Source of the DNA: Bradyrhizobium diversitatis
GTDB taxonomy: Bacteria; Pseudomonadota; Alphaproteobacteria; Rhizobiales; Xanthobacteraceae
Assembly (NCBI RefSeq): GCF_016031635.1
Contig: NZ_JACEGD010000005.1
Span: 186,001 to 250,000, forward strand
Direction: 5' to 3'
DNA: 64,000 nucleotides
Made by a program: the position numbers and the translations under genes. Of the stretch, positions 27,908 through 36,357 are shown in pieces. How positions within the stretch are numbered: the stretch's first letter is position 1; each line of letters begins with the position of its first letter. The notes beneath the pieces were generated by a model. The model worked only from the letters and a program-made list of their open reading frames with translations. It made no database searches and was not told the DNA's origin.

Positions 27908-28711
27908 ATGACCGAGAATGACAAGGCTTCAAGTCGGCCGACTGTCGCGGATCGCAGCCCGTCCGCGGCAATCGCGGTCGATCACCTCGTCAAGGTCTAC
28001 AAACAGACCCGCGCCGTCGACGATATCTCCTTCACGCTTCCGCGCGGCAGCATCACCGGCCTTCTGGGCGGCAACGGCGCCGGCAAGACCACGACCATCG
28101 CGATGATCATGGGCCTGGTGCTGCCGACCTCCGGCCGCGTGCAGGTGCTGGGGCATCGCATGCCCGAGGAGAGCGCGGCCGTGCTGGGCCGGATGAATTT
28201 CGAGAGCCCCTATGTCGACATGCCGATGCGGCTCACGGTGCGGCAGAACCTCACCGTGTTCGGCAAGCTTTATGCGGTGAAGAATCTCTCTGACCGCATC
28301 GCGAAGCTCGCCGCTGATCTCGACCTCACCGATTTCATCGACCGCGCCAACGGCAAGCTCTCGGCCGGTCAGAAGACCCGCGTGGCGCTGGCGAAGGCGC
28401 TGATCAACCAGCCCGAGCTGCTGCTCCTGGACGAGCCGACCGCCTCGCTCGACCCCGATACCGCCGACTGGGTGCGCGCGCATCTGGAACGCTATCGCCG
28501 GGACAACGACGCCACCATTCTCCTGGCCTCGCACAACATGCTCGAGGTCGAACGGCTCTGCGACCGCGTCATCATCATGAAGCGCGGCCGCATCGAGGAC
28601 GACGACGCGCCGGAAGCAATCATGGCCCGCTACAACCGCACCACGCTGGAGGAGGTGTTTCTGGACGTCGCGCGCGGCCGGGCGAATGGTACGAAGGAGG
28701 CGGCGCGGTGA
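27908..28711 (+). CDS. ABC transporter ATP-binding protein (ABC-2 type exporter)
   Basis: A 267-residue ATPase with Walker A GGNGAGKTTT, signature KLSAGQKTRVAL, Walker B LLLLDEPTAS and switch His in LLASHNMLEVERL. The DDAPEAIMARYNRTTLEEVFLDVARG tail is typical of NatA/CcmA-like drug or natural-product exporter ATPases. It should pair with the membrane protein encoded 199 bases downstream; a repeat separates them. The exported compound is unknown. Confidence 0.92.
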   Translation: MTENDKASSRPTVADRSPSAAIAVDHLVKVYKQTRAVDDISFTLPRGSITGLLGGNGAGKTTTIAMIMGLVLPTSGRVQVLGHRMPEESAAVLGRMNFESPYVDMPMRLTVRQNLTVFGKLYAVKNLSDRIAKLAADLDLTDFIDRANGKLSAGQKTRVALAKALINQPELLLLDEPTASLDPDTADWVRAHLERYRRDNDATILLASHNMLEVERLCDRVIIMKRGRIEDDDAPEAIMARYNRTTLEEVFLDVARGRANGTKEAAR

Positions 28712-28746
28712 ACAAGCGGAGCCGCAATCGTAGCCTGAATAGAGTG

Positions 28747-28899
28747 CCGTCATTCCGGGGCGCGCGGAGCGCGAGCCCGGAATCCATAACCACAAATGGC
28801 GGTTATGGACCGAGACGGGCAACTCCGAATCTCCGCCAAATTCAATCCTGTGGTTCTGGATCCCGGGCTCGCGACGATGTCGCGCCCCGGGATGACAGC
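28747..28899. repeat. Long palindromic repeat, CGTCCCGG family, within an ABC gene pair
   Basis: GTCATTCCGGGGCGCGCGGA at the left and CGCGCCCCGGGATGACAG at the right, with CCGGAATCCATAACCAC and CCTGTGGTTCTGGATCCCGG inside. It lies between the ATPase and permease genes of one transporter. Confidence 0.88.
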
Positions 28900-28910
28900 A
28901 GAAGCGCGCC

Positions 28911-29729
28911 ATGACCGACCTCTCCCTCCACCGCGGCATCTCGCTCCACCGCATCGGCGCGATGATCCTGCGCTACTGGTATCTCTTGCTGTCGTCCTGG
29001 CCGCGGCTGCTCGAGCTGCTGTACTGGCCGGCGCTGCAGGTCATTACCTGGGGCTTCCTCCAGCTCTACATCGCCGAGAACGCCAGTTTCTTCGCGCGCG
29101 CCGGCGGCACGCTGATCGGCGCCGTCATCCTCTGGGACATCCTGTTCCGCGGACAGCTCGGCTTCTCCATCTCGTTCCTGGAAGAGATGTGGGCGCGCAA
29201 CCTCGGCAACCTCATGATGAGCCCGCTCAAGCCGATCGAGTTTCTGCTGTCGCTGATGGTCATGAGCCTGATCCGGCTCGCGATCGGTGTCATCCCGATG
29301 ACGCTGCTGGCGCTGTTTCTGTTTCACTTCAACGTCTATGCCCTCGGCCTGCCGCTGATCGCCTTCTTCTGCAATCTGATCTTCACGAGCTGGTCGGTCG
29401 GCATCTTCGTCTCGGGTCTCGTGCTGCGGAACGGTCTCGGCGCCGAGAGCATCGTCTGGACGCTGATGTTCGCGATCCTGCCGCTCGCCTGCGTCTACTA
29501 TCCTGTCAGCGTGTTGCCGGTCTGGCTGCAATACGTCGCCTGGGCATTGCCGCCGACCTACGCCTTCGAGGGCATGCGCGCGCTCCTGATTGAGCACACC
29601 TTCAGGACCGATCTGATGCTGCAGGCATTGGCCATCAACGCCCTGCTTCTGGCTGCATCTTTTTGGGCATTCCTTGCCCTTTTGCGCAGCGCCCGGGAGC
29701 ATGGCTCACTGCTGTCGGGTGGCGAATAG
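28911..29729 (+). CDS. ABC-2 type transporter permease
   Basis: A 272-residue inner-membrane protein with six hydrophobic segments and the ABC-2 pattern, including ILWDILFRGQLGFSISFLEEM and a C-terminal VYYPVSVLPVWLQYVAWALPP, where the conserved P-x-W-x-Q region sits. It forms the membrane channel for the ATPase encoded just upstream. Translation starts at ATG 28911 right after the repeat, with no strong ribosome-binding site. Confidence 0.9.
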   Translation: MTDLSLHRGISLHRIGAMILRYWYLLLSSWPRLLELLYWPALQVITWGFLQLYIAENASFFARAGGTLIGAVILWDILFRGQLGFSISFLEEMWARNLGNLMMSPLKPIEFLLSLMVMSLIRLAIGVIPMTLLALFLFHFNVYALGLPLIAFFCNLIFTSWSVGIFVSGLVLRNGLGAESIVWTLMFAILPLACVYYPVSVLPVWLQYVAWALPPTYAFEGMRALLIEHTFRTDLMLQALAINALLLAASFWAFLALLRSAREHGSLLSGGE

Positions 29730-29795
29730 GGTCACTTTCCCGTGGATTCATGGTGATTTGGCCGCTTCGGTTACGTAGATGTACGGAACCATGCA

Positions 29796-29824
29796 TTGAC
29801 GCAATATTACGCATTCGGCAGTAT
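29796..29824 (+). promoter_or_regulatory. Possible sigma-70-type promoter of phaZ
   Basis: TTGACG at 29796-29801 and CAGTAT at 29819-29824 are separated by 17 bases. The -35 is good and the -10 is poor. It lies 27 bases before the ATG, with AGAGGA as ribosome-binding site between. Confidence 0.35.
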
Positions 29825-29850
29825 GCTGCGATGCGAAGAGGAATATAGCA

Positions 29851-31179
29851 ATGCCCATTGGTGAGTTTGGCGGCGCCCCGCCGCTGGCGGCAGAAGGCAG
29901 TCCGGTCCTGACGACGCCGATGTACTGGATGTACGAGATGGCTCATGCCTCTCTCAATCCGGCACGTGCGGTCACCGACGCGACCAAGCTGCTCTTTCAG
30001 AATCCCCTCAACCCTTGGGCGCGCACCGAGGTCGGCAAGTCGGTCGCCGCGGCCTGCGAATTGTTCGAGCGCACCACCCGCCGCTACGGCAAGCCGGAAT
30101 GGGGTCTCGACGACACCGAGGTCAACGGCATCCGCGTCCCCGTCGAGGTCCGCTCGGTCTGGGAAAAGCCGTTCTGCAATCTGCTCTATTTCGATCGCAA
30201 GTTCACCCGCCCGCTGCGTAGCCCGCAACCGCGCGTGCTGATCGTGGCCCCGATGTCCGGCCATTACGCAACGCTGCTGCGCGGCACGGTCGAGGCCTTC
30301 CTGCCGGCGCATGAAGTCTACATCACCGACTGGGCCGATGCCCGCATGGTCCCCTTGAGCGAAGGCCGCTTCGATCTCGACGACTACATCGACTATGTCA
30401 TCGAGATGCTGCATGTGCTCGGCGGCAACACCCATGTCATGGCGGTGTGCCAGCCCTCCGTGCCCGTCGTCGCGGCCGTCTCGATCATGGAAGCGCGGCG
30501 CGATCCGTTCGTGCCGACCTCGATGACGCTGATGGGCGGCCCGATCGACACCCGCCGCAATCCGACCGCGGTGAACAACCTCGCCCAGGAGCGCGGTATC
30601 GACTGGTTCCGCAACCACGTCATCACCAAGGTGCCGTTCCCGCATCCGGGCATGATGCGCGACGTCTATCCCGGATTCCTGCAGCTGAACGGCTTCATCA
30701 GCATGAATCTCGATCGGCACATGGATGCGCACAAGCAGCTGTTTGCCAATCTGGTGAAGGGCGACGGCGATCTCGTCGACAAGCATCGCGACTTCTACGA
30801 CGAATATCTCGCGGTGATGGATCTCTCGGCCGAGTATTACCTGCAGACCGTCGACACCGTGTTCGTGAAGCACTCGCTGCCGAAGGGCGAGATGACTCAT
30901 CGTGGAACCCGCGTCGAACCGTCCAAGGTCAAGCGCGTCGCGTTGATGACGGTCGAAGGCGAGAACGACGACATCTCCGGCCTCGGTCAGACCGAAGCAA
31001 CACACGGTTTGTGCAGCTCGATCCCCGATCATCGTCGCGTTCATTACGTCCAGAAGGGCGTCGGACACTACGGCGTGTTCAACGGATCGCGTTTCAAGTC
31101 GGAGATCGTGCCGCGGATTCACGACTTCATGGTTTCGGCCGCGAATCCGAGCTCGTTGCAGGCTCTCGCGGCTGAATAA
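29851..31179 (+). CDS. phaZ: Intracellular poly(3-hydroxybutyrate) depolymerase
   Basis: A 442-residue protein of the intracellular depolymerase family that degrades native PHB granules. The alpha/beta-hydrolase nucleophile is a cysteine (AVCQPSVP, Cys200), which is diagnostic for this family rather than the serine of extracellular enzymes. LIVAPMSGHYATLL near residue 130 is the oxyanion segment, and GENDDISG and GHYGVFNG provide the acid and histidine. It would release 3-hydroxybutyrate for use in starvation or nodules. AGAGGA precedes the ATG. It stands alone after the ABC exporter genes. Confidence 0.93.
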   Translation: MPIGEFGGAPPLAAEGSPVLTTPMYWMYEMAHASLNPARAVTDATKLLFQNPLNPWARTEVGKSVAAACELFERTTRRYGKPEWGLDDTEVNGIRVPVEVRSVWEKPFCNLLYFDRKFTRPLRSPQPRVLIVAPMSGHYATLLRGTVEAFLPAHEVYITDWADARMVPLSEGRFDLDDYIDYVIEMLHVLGGNTHVMAVCQPSVPVVAAVSIMEARRDPFVPTSMTLMGGPIDTRRNPTAVNNLAQERGIDWFRNHVITKVPFPHPGMMRDVYPGFLQLNGFISMNLDRHMDAHKQLFANLVKGDGDLVDKHRDFYDEYLAVMDLSAEYYLQTVDTVFVKHSLPKGEMTHRGTRVEPSKVKRVALMTVEGENDDISGLGQTEATHGLCSSIPDHRRVHYVQKGVGHYGVFNGSRFKSEIVPRIHDFMVSAANPSSLQALAAE

Positions 31180-31245
31180 AGCGTTTGCGAGCGAAGTGGT
31201 GGCCGGTTCGCGTAAAGAAAACGCGTCAGATTGAGAATCTAAAGC

Positions 31246-31267
31246 CGTTCCGATTTTCATCGGAACG
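31246..31267 (+). terminator. Hairpin downstream of phaZ, possible terminator
   Basis: CGTTCCGAT at 31246-31254 and ATCGGAACG at 31259-31267 form a perfect 9-bp stem with a TTTC loop, 66 bases after the phaZ stop. No run of T follows on the plus strand, so it may end transcription weakly or protect the 3' end. Confidence 0.45.
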
Positions 31268-31574
31268 ACTCCAGCCGCGCATTTCGGCTTTCCCGTCGAA
31301 ATTCCGGCGCCTGTCCGGGCCTTCGACGGGGTAAGCTCTCGCCGGATTCGCGGTATTTAGGTAGCCTTATAGGAGTGAGTCTTTCCTCACCTCTTGGGGG
31401 TGCCGCATGCATCCAGCGAGGGCGAAAAAAACGGGTTCCAACCCCAGTCTATAGGGTCTCCCGGGCGCCTGACCGCTGTATATTGGGCAAATGATTTGTT
31501 TTTGCGCCGAGCGCTTTCCCTGGCGGCGGTTATGGCAGAATCCGGGCGAACTCCTGCTCCCCGGACTGACAGAC
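31268..31574. other. Intergenic stretch with small hairpins, no gene recognised
   Basis: Between the phaZ hairpin and the peptidase gene. It contains GTGAG/CTCAC at about 31375-31390, and GGGTT-CC-AACCC at 31433-31444 next to an A run (31425-31431), which would read as a short hairpin plus T run on the minus strand. Base composition is less GC-rich than in genes. I cannot identify an RNA gene; the T-loop-like look of the second hairpin is not part of a tRNA fold. Confidence 0.35.
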
Positions 31575-32330
31575 ATGGCCACTCGCGCACTCCTTTATCG
31601 TCGGCCCCACGAACCGAAGACCCTCGTCATCACCCACGGATCGCAATTTTTTGCGATTCGGCTGCGTCGGCACCGCCGCGCGCGCCGCTACACGCTCAGA
31701 ATTCATCCGAGCGACCGCGAAGCCATCCTCACCATGCCGCCGCGCGGCACGCTCGCGGAGGCCAAGGATTTCGCGCAGCGTCACGGTGCGTGGATCGCCG
31801 CACGTCTCGGCCGCCTGCCGAAGGCCGCACCGTTTCAGCCGGGCACGGTCATACCGCTGCGCGGCACGCCCCATCGCATCGTTCATCGCGCCGGCACGCG
31901 CGGCACGGTGTGGACCGAGACGCGCGAGTCCGGTGAACGCATTCTCTGCGTCGCCGGCGGCCTCGAACATGTCGACCGCCGGGTCGGCGACTTCCTCAAG
32001 CGCGAGGCACGCCGCGATCTTCAGCGCTCGGCGGAAGCCTATGCCGCCGAGCTCGGGGTCAGGGTCAAGCGGCTCTCGATCCGCGATCAGTCCAGCCGCT
32101 GGGGCTCCTGCACCTCGGCCGGCTCGCTGTCGTTCTCCTGGCGCCTGATCCTCGCACCGCCCTTCGTGCTCGACTATCTAGCCGCCCACGAAGTCGCCCA
32201 TCTCGTCGAGATGAACCACTCGGCGCGGTTCTGGCGCGTGTGCGGCAAGGTCTGCCCGTCGATGGAGCGCGCCAAGAAGTGGCTCGACACCCACGGCAAC
32301 GATCTGCACCGCTACGGGGTCGAGGATTAG
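31575..32330 (+). CDS. YgjP/M48-like zinc metallopeptidase
   Basis: A 251-residue protein of the YgjP (DUF45) peptidase family. The zinc site is HEVAHLVEMNHS near residue 200 (HExxH plus a third His), preceded by the family motifs DQSSRWGSCTSAG and LSFSWRLILAPP. No signal peptide is seen. I chose ATG at 31575 (MATRALLYRR). Another in-frame ATG at 31491 would add 28 residues with no family features. Its cellular substrate is unknown. Confidence 0.88.
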   Translation: MATRALLYRRPHEPKTLVITHGSQFFAIRLRRHRRARRYTLRIHPSDREAILTMPPRGTLAEAKDFAQRHGAWIAARLGRLPKAAPFQPGTVIPLRGTPHRIVHRAGTRGTVWTETRESGERILCVAGGLEHVDRRVGDFLKREARRDLQRSAEAYAAELGVRVKRLSIRDQSSRWGSCTSAGSLSFSWRLILAPPFVLDYLAAHEVAHLVEMNHSARFWRVCGKVCPSMERAKKWLDTHGNDLHRYGVED

Positions 32331-32356
32331 GGCCTCGCTTCCCGCGTCTTGCAGGG

Positions 32357-32461
32357 TGTCATCGCCCGGCGTGACCGGGCGATCCAGTACGCTGAGACGG
32401 CTCTGATTGAATCGAGAAGCTGCGGCGTACTGGATTCCCCGCCTTCGCGGGGAATGACAGC
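32357..32461. repeat. Palindromic repeat, GTCATCGCCCGG/CCAGTACGC family
   Basis: An inner pair CCAGTACGC / GCGTACTGG (about 32383 and 32427) is flanked by hairpins: CGCCCGG-CGTGA-CCGGGCG on the left, and CCCCGC-CTTC-GCGGGG on the right, ending AATGACAGC. It lies between the convergent peptidase and hypothetical genes. Confidence 0.85.
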
Positions 32462-32488
32462 GGAGAGCGGGGCGGCATCAAGCCATCG

Positions 32489-33148
32489 TCACGCCTTGAA
32501 ATCCGCACTCGTTCCCGCCTGCGCGCGTGAGGCCAGATAGGCTGATTGCTGCTGCGCGCCAGCCGTCTGACCCTCCGCCACCATGGCCTGGAACGCCGCG
32601 TCGAGTTGCTCGCGACTATATGTCGTGGGCCTGCTCTCGCGCGGCGTCCATTGCGATTGCGTGATGGCCGTAGAGGCCTTCTCGACGGTGCCGCCAAGCA
32701 GCTCGGCATATCTGTCGGCCCGCCATTGCGCCAGGTCCGGCCCGCTCAAGCCGGGAGGATCTTCGAGCTTGCCGACCTTCGCTGCGGCCTGGTTGGTCAT
32801 CACCGAGGACCCGCCATTGTACAACGTGGCCACCACCTTGCCGTCAACCTTGACCTGCGCGTAGGTGTTCTCCGGTGCGTTGTCTGCGGCGACCGGTTGC
32901 GTCGCACTTGCGTCGTGAGTCCTCAGCCAGTTCGTTGCCAGGAGGTCGCGCAGATGGGAATTGTCCGCCGCCGATATCACCTTGGCACCTGACAGCGGCT
33001 TGACCTGCGAGACGTCAATCCGGAAGCTGCTGGTCGCAGCCTCAGTCGCGTCCGGTACCACCGGTTGGAGACTCGATGCCGCATTCGACGCGGGAGTTGA
33101 TGCGGGCCGAAGATGAGGCAACGCCGCACCGGATACATTTGAAATCAT
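32489..33148 (-). CDS. Hypothetical protein, 219 residues
   Basis: I do not recognise this protein. Residues 1-45 are Ala/Ser/Pro/Thr-rich and probably disordered. The middle (about 95-120, TYAQVKVDGKVVATLYNGGS) looks like a beta hairpin. The C-terminal third is Ala/Gln-rich helix. No signal peptide or membrane segment is visible. ATG at 33148 has GGGAG nine bases upstream. It is convergent with the peptidase gene across a repeat and stands 266 bases upstream of the PBP gene's 3' end. That it is expressed is inferred from the good start signal and codon use. Confidence 0.7.
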   Translation of the reverse strand: MISNVSGAALPHLRPASTPASNAASSLQPVVPDATEAATSSFRIDVSQVKPLSGAKVISAADNSHLRDLLATNWLRTHDASATQPVAADNAPENTYAQVKVDGKVVATLYNGGSSVMTNQAAAKVGKLEDPPGLSGPDLAQWRADRYAELLGGTVEKASTAITQSQWTPRESRPTTYSREQLDAAFQAMVAEGQTAGAQQQSAYLASRAQAGTSADFKA

Positions 33149-33414
33149 CGAACGCTCCCAGGTCCCTGCTCGACCTATGAGAGCAAATCCCGGGCCGAAG
33201 ACGGCTGCTTGAAGAGATTGGTGTTTTTCCCATCAGCCATGCGTGGGTCGCGGTCGATCTTGCCGCGCTGGGCAGGAATTGCCGAAGTGATGAAGCGCGC
33301 GCTTCAGGCTCTGCGCTGCCTGCGCAAGCCGTTGATTTCATTATCCTCGGCTACTGTGCATGGGGTTGTTTTCGAGCGTTCTTGTTTCGAGGTCATCGAA
33401 ACCTCGGGCAGAGC

Positions 33415-35631
33415 CTATCGATTCCCGCCAAACAGCCGGTCCATCAGCCAGCCATCCAGCCCCGCCGCCGCTTCCGGCCGCACATTGGCGCGCGTGGGAG
33501 GCGGCGGGCGATAGCCGCCGGCGTTCGCCGGTGCCGGTCCGGATGCTGCCGCTGTCGGTGGCGACACTTGCGAGGCCGCCTGGGCGAGGTTGGACAGGCC
33601 CCAGCCGCCTGGTGAGCTCGGCAGGTTTGCCACCGGCACGCCCTCATGCGCAGCCTTCATGAAGCGCGTCCAGACTTCCACCGGCAGGCCGCCGCCGGTC
33701 GCCTTCTTGGTCGGCGAGTTGTCGTCGTTGCCGAGCCAGACACCGGTGACGAGGTTGGCGGTGTAGCCGATGAACCAGGCGTCGCGATAATCTTGGCTGG
33801 TGCCGGTCTTGCCGGCGGCCGGCCAACCGGGAATTTCGGCCTTCTTGGCGGTGCCTGATATCAGCGTCTCCCGCATCATCGCGTTCATCATGCCGACATA
33901 GCGGGGTTCGATGACCTGGTTGCGCTCCTCCGGCTGGCGCATGTAGAGCAGCTTGCCGCTGAGCGTCCTGATCCGCGTCACGACATGCGGCGCCACCGCG
34001 AGGCCGCCATTGGCGAAGGGCGCATAGGCGCCGACCAGCTCGACCATGGAGACCTCGGAGGTGCCGAGCGCGATCGAGGCATTGGGTTCGAGCTTGGAGG
34101 AGATGCCGAGCCGGTGCGCGGTGCGCACCACGTTCTTCGGCCCGACCTCGAGGCCGAGGCGGATCGCGACCGTGTTGAGCGACATCGCCAGCGCCTGCGT
34201 CAGCGTCACCGCGCCGAAATATTCGTGGGTGTAGTTCTCGGGTCTCCAGCCCTTGACCTCGATCGGCGCGTCCTGGCGCATCGTGTCGGGCGTCAGGCCC
34301 TGTTCGAGCGCGGTGAGGTACACGAACGGCTTGAACGAGGAGCCCGGCTGGCGCTTGGCGGTCACAGCCCGGTTGTACTGGCTGTCGGAATAGTTCCGCC
34401 CGCCGACCATGGCGCGCACCGCGCCGTCGGGCGTCATCGCCACCAGTGCGCCCTGGCTGACATTGAACTTCACGCTCTTGGCCGCGAGCTCGTCGATGAT
34501 CGCGGCTTCCGCCACGCTCTGCAGTTTCGGATCGATCGTGGTCTCGACCTTGATGCTCTCGTCGATCTGGCCGACCAGGTCGTCCAGCACCTCGCCGATC
34601 CAGTCCGCGACGTAATTGACCGTGCCGGCGCCCGCCGGCTTCACGTTGTAGGAAGGATGGCCGATCGAGGCCTTGGCCTGCGCGTCGGTGATGAATTTCG
34701 CGTCCGCCATCGCCGTGAGCACGATCTGCGCGCGCGCTTCGGCGCCTTCCGGATTGCGGTTCGGCGCAAGGCGCGACGGCGACTTGACGAGGCCGGCCAG
34801 CATCGCGGCTTCGGCGATCGTGACGTTCTTCGCCGACTTGCCGAAATATTTCTGTGCGGCGGCTTCGACGCCGTAGGCGCCGGAGCCGAAATAGACGCGA
34901 TTGAGATAGAGCTCCAGGATGTCGTCCTTGGAGTGCTTGCGCTCCAGCCAGATCGCGAGCTCTGCCTCCTGCAGCTTGCGCTGTATGGTGCGCTCCTGGG
35001 TCAGGAACAGGTTCTTGGCGAGCTGCTGCGTCAGCGTCGAACCGCCCTGCGACACGCCGCGATGGAGCACGTTGGTGACGAGGGCCCGCAGGATGCCGAC
35101 GGGATCGATGCCGAAATGCGAATAGAAGCGGCGGTCCTCGATGGCGATGAACGCCTTGGGCAGGTAGGGCGGCAGGTCCTTCAGCGCGACATTGGCGCCG
35201 GCCATCTCGCCGCGCTGCGCCAGCATGCTGCCGTCGATGCCGACGATCTGGATCGTCGGCGGCCGCTTGGGAATCTCCAGCGACTGGATCGGAGGCAGAT
35301 GGGCGCCGACATAGACCACGACGGCGATCACGGCGATGGCGCCCCACAGGCTCAGCACCGCGCCCCAATAAACGAGGCGGCCGAGGCTGAAGCCGCCGCG
35401 CGACCTCGCGCGGCGCTTGGCGCCGCTGCGGCCGGCAGGTGCCTTCCGCTCGCGGGGTGGCTCGTCGCCGGCATCCTCGCTCTTGCGCTTGGCGGATGGT
35501 TTCGCAGATTTCTTCGGCTTGTCGTCGCCGCCGGGAACGCGGTCCGCAGCGGTCAGGCGCAGATCGGCGAGCGCCGCGGGCAAGCCGAACAGCGGCTCCT
35601 TCCGCGCACCCTTTTTCTTTCCCCACGCCAT
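33415..35631 (-). CDS. Class A penicillin-binding protein (bifunctional transglycosylase/transpeptidase)
   Basis: A 738-residue protein with a long basic, Lys/Ala-rich cytoplasmic tail (1-85) and one membrane anchor (about 88-112). The glycosyltransferase domain has EDRRFYSHFGID and GGSTLTQQLAKN. The transpeptidase domain has SSFK at the active serine (RQPGSSFKPF), SLN and KTGTSQ. The last 70 residues are Pro/Ala-rich. It polymerises and crosslinks peptidoglycan in the periplasm. Size and order fit the PBP1a/PBP1c-like group. ATG at 35631 was chosen; a TTG two codons earlier is possible. Confidence 0.93.
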   Translation of the reverse strand: MAWGKKKGARKEPLFGLPAALADLRLTAADRVPGGDDKPKKSAKPSAKRKSEDAGDEPPRERKAPAGRSGAKRRARSRGGFSLGRLVYWGAVLSLWGAIAVIAVVVYVGAHLPPIQSLEIPKRPPTIQIVGIDGSMLAQRGEMAGANVALKDLPPYLPKAFIAIEDRRFYSHFGIDPVGILRALVTNVLHRGVSQGGSTLTQQLAKNLFLTQERTIQRKLQEAELAIWLERKHSKDDILELYLNRVYFGSGAYGVEAAAQKYFGKSAKNVTIAEAAMLAGLVKSPSRLAPNRNPEGAEARAQIVLTAMADAKFITDAQAKASIGHPSYNVKPAGAGTVNYVADWIGEVLDDLVGQIDESIKVETTIDPKLQSVAEAAIIDELAAKSVKFNVSQGALVAMTPDGAVRAMVGGRNYSDSQYNRAVTAKRQPGSSFKPFVYLTALEQGLTPDTMRQDAPIEVKGWRPENYTHEYFGAVTLTQALAMSLNTVAIRLGLEVGPKNVVRTAHRLGISSKLEPNASIALGTSEVSMVELVGAYAPFANGGLAVAPHVVTRIRTLSGKLLYMRQPEERNQVIEPRYVGMMNAMMRETLISGTAKKAEIPGWPAAGKTGTSQDYRDAWFIGYTANLVTGVWLGNDDNSPTKKATGGGLPVEVWTRFMKAAHEGVPVANLPSSPGGWGLSNLAQAASQVSPPTAAASGPAPANAGGYRPPPPTRANVRPEAAAGLDGWLMDRLFGGNR

Positions 35632-35798
35632 ACGCAATACGCCCGGTCAGTCCGCCCCGCCGCACGCTAGCGGTCGCTGTTTAAGGCCCGGTTACCCTGT
35701 CGTTAACGCGTGATTAGGAGGTGGGGCATTCGCCCGCCGCAGTTCCGCTCCCCTGCCGCCGGGGCTAGGATCGCCCGCATAAATAAAAGGGAGCTCGC

Positions 35799-36224
35799 AT
35801 GGGCCATATCGATCCGACCAAGGAGATCTTCGCGCAGTTCCGGGAGAACGACCGCCCGGGCCCGATCCACATGCTCAATCTGGTGCGCCTGCGGAAGGAG
35901 GCGGCCTATCCGGACGGCCGCAAGGCGAGCGGCGCGGAGGCCTATGCGGCCTATGGCCGCGAGAGCGGCCCGGTGTTCGAGCGTCTCGGCGGCCGCATCG
36001 TCTGGCAGGGCAGGTTCGAGCTGATGCTGATCGGCCCGCAGGAGGAGCGCTGGGACCATTGCTTCATCGCCGAATATCCGAGCGTCGCGGCCTTCGTCGA
36101 GATGATCCGCGATCCCGTCTATCGCGAGGCGGTGAAGCACCGCCAGGCCGCGGTGGAGGATTCGCGGCTGATCCGGCACGCCGTGCTGCCGGTCGGAAAG
36201 AATTTCGGGGAGATACCGAAGTAG
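35799..36224 (+). CDS. DUF1330 domain protein
   Basis: A 141-residue soluble protein with features of the DUF1330 family: PIHMLNLVRLR near residue 25, AYAAYGRESGPVFERLGGRIVW near 48, and YPSVAAFVEMIRDPVYREAVKHR near 92. The fold resembles dimeric alpha-beta barrel proteins, and the biochemical role is unknown. It is divergent from the PBP gene and convergent with a binding-protein gene. Confidence 0.85.
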   Translation: MGHIDPTKEIFAQFRENDRPGPIHMLNLVRLRKEAAYPDGRKASGAEAYAAYGRESGPVFERLGGRIVWQGRFELMLIGPQEERWDHCFIAEYPSVAAFVEMIRDPVYREAVKHRQAAVEDSRLIRHAVLPVGKNFGEIPK

Positions 36225-36227
36225 ATT

Positions 36228-36346
36228 GTAGGGTGGGTTAGCGCAGCGGCGGCGCGAAGCGCGGTCCGCTGGGCGTAACCCACCTCTTCTCGTTCCCGTG
36301 TATCGGCAGAAAGTGGTGGGTTACGCCTTCGGCTAACCCACCCTAC
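36228..36346. repeat. Palindromic repeat, GTAGGGTGGGTTAG family (copy 3, with insertion)
   Basis: Begins GTAGGGTGGGTTAGCGCAGC and ends GGCTAACCCACCCTAC. It is about 30 bases longer than copies 1 and 2 because of an extra GCGGCGGCGCGAAGCGCGG segment after the left arm. It fills the 133-base gap between the convergent DUF1330 and binding-protein genes. Confidence 0.9.
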
Positions 36347-36357
36347 GAGACCAGCGC

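Noticed and set aside
31385..31450. T-loop-like GGGTTCCAACCCC segment as part of a tRNA or tmRNA
   Set aside because: No acceptor stem, D arm or anticodon arm can be drawn around it, and no CCA-type end follows.
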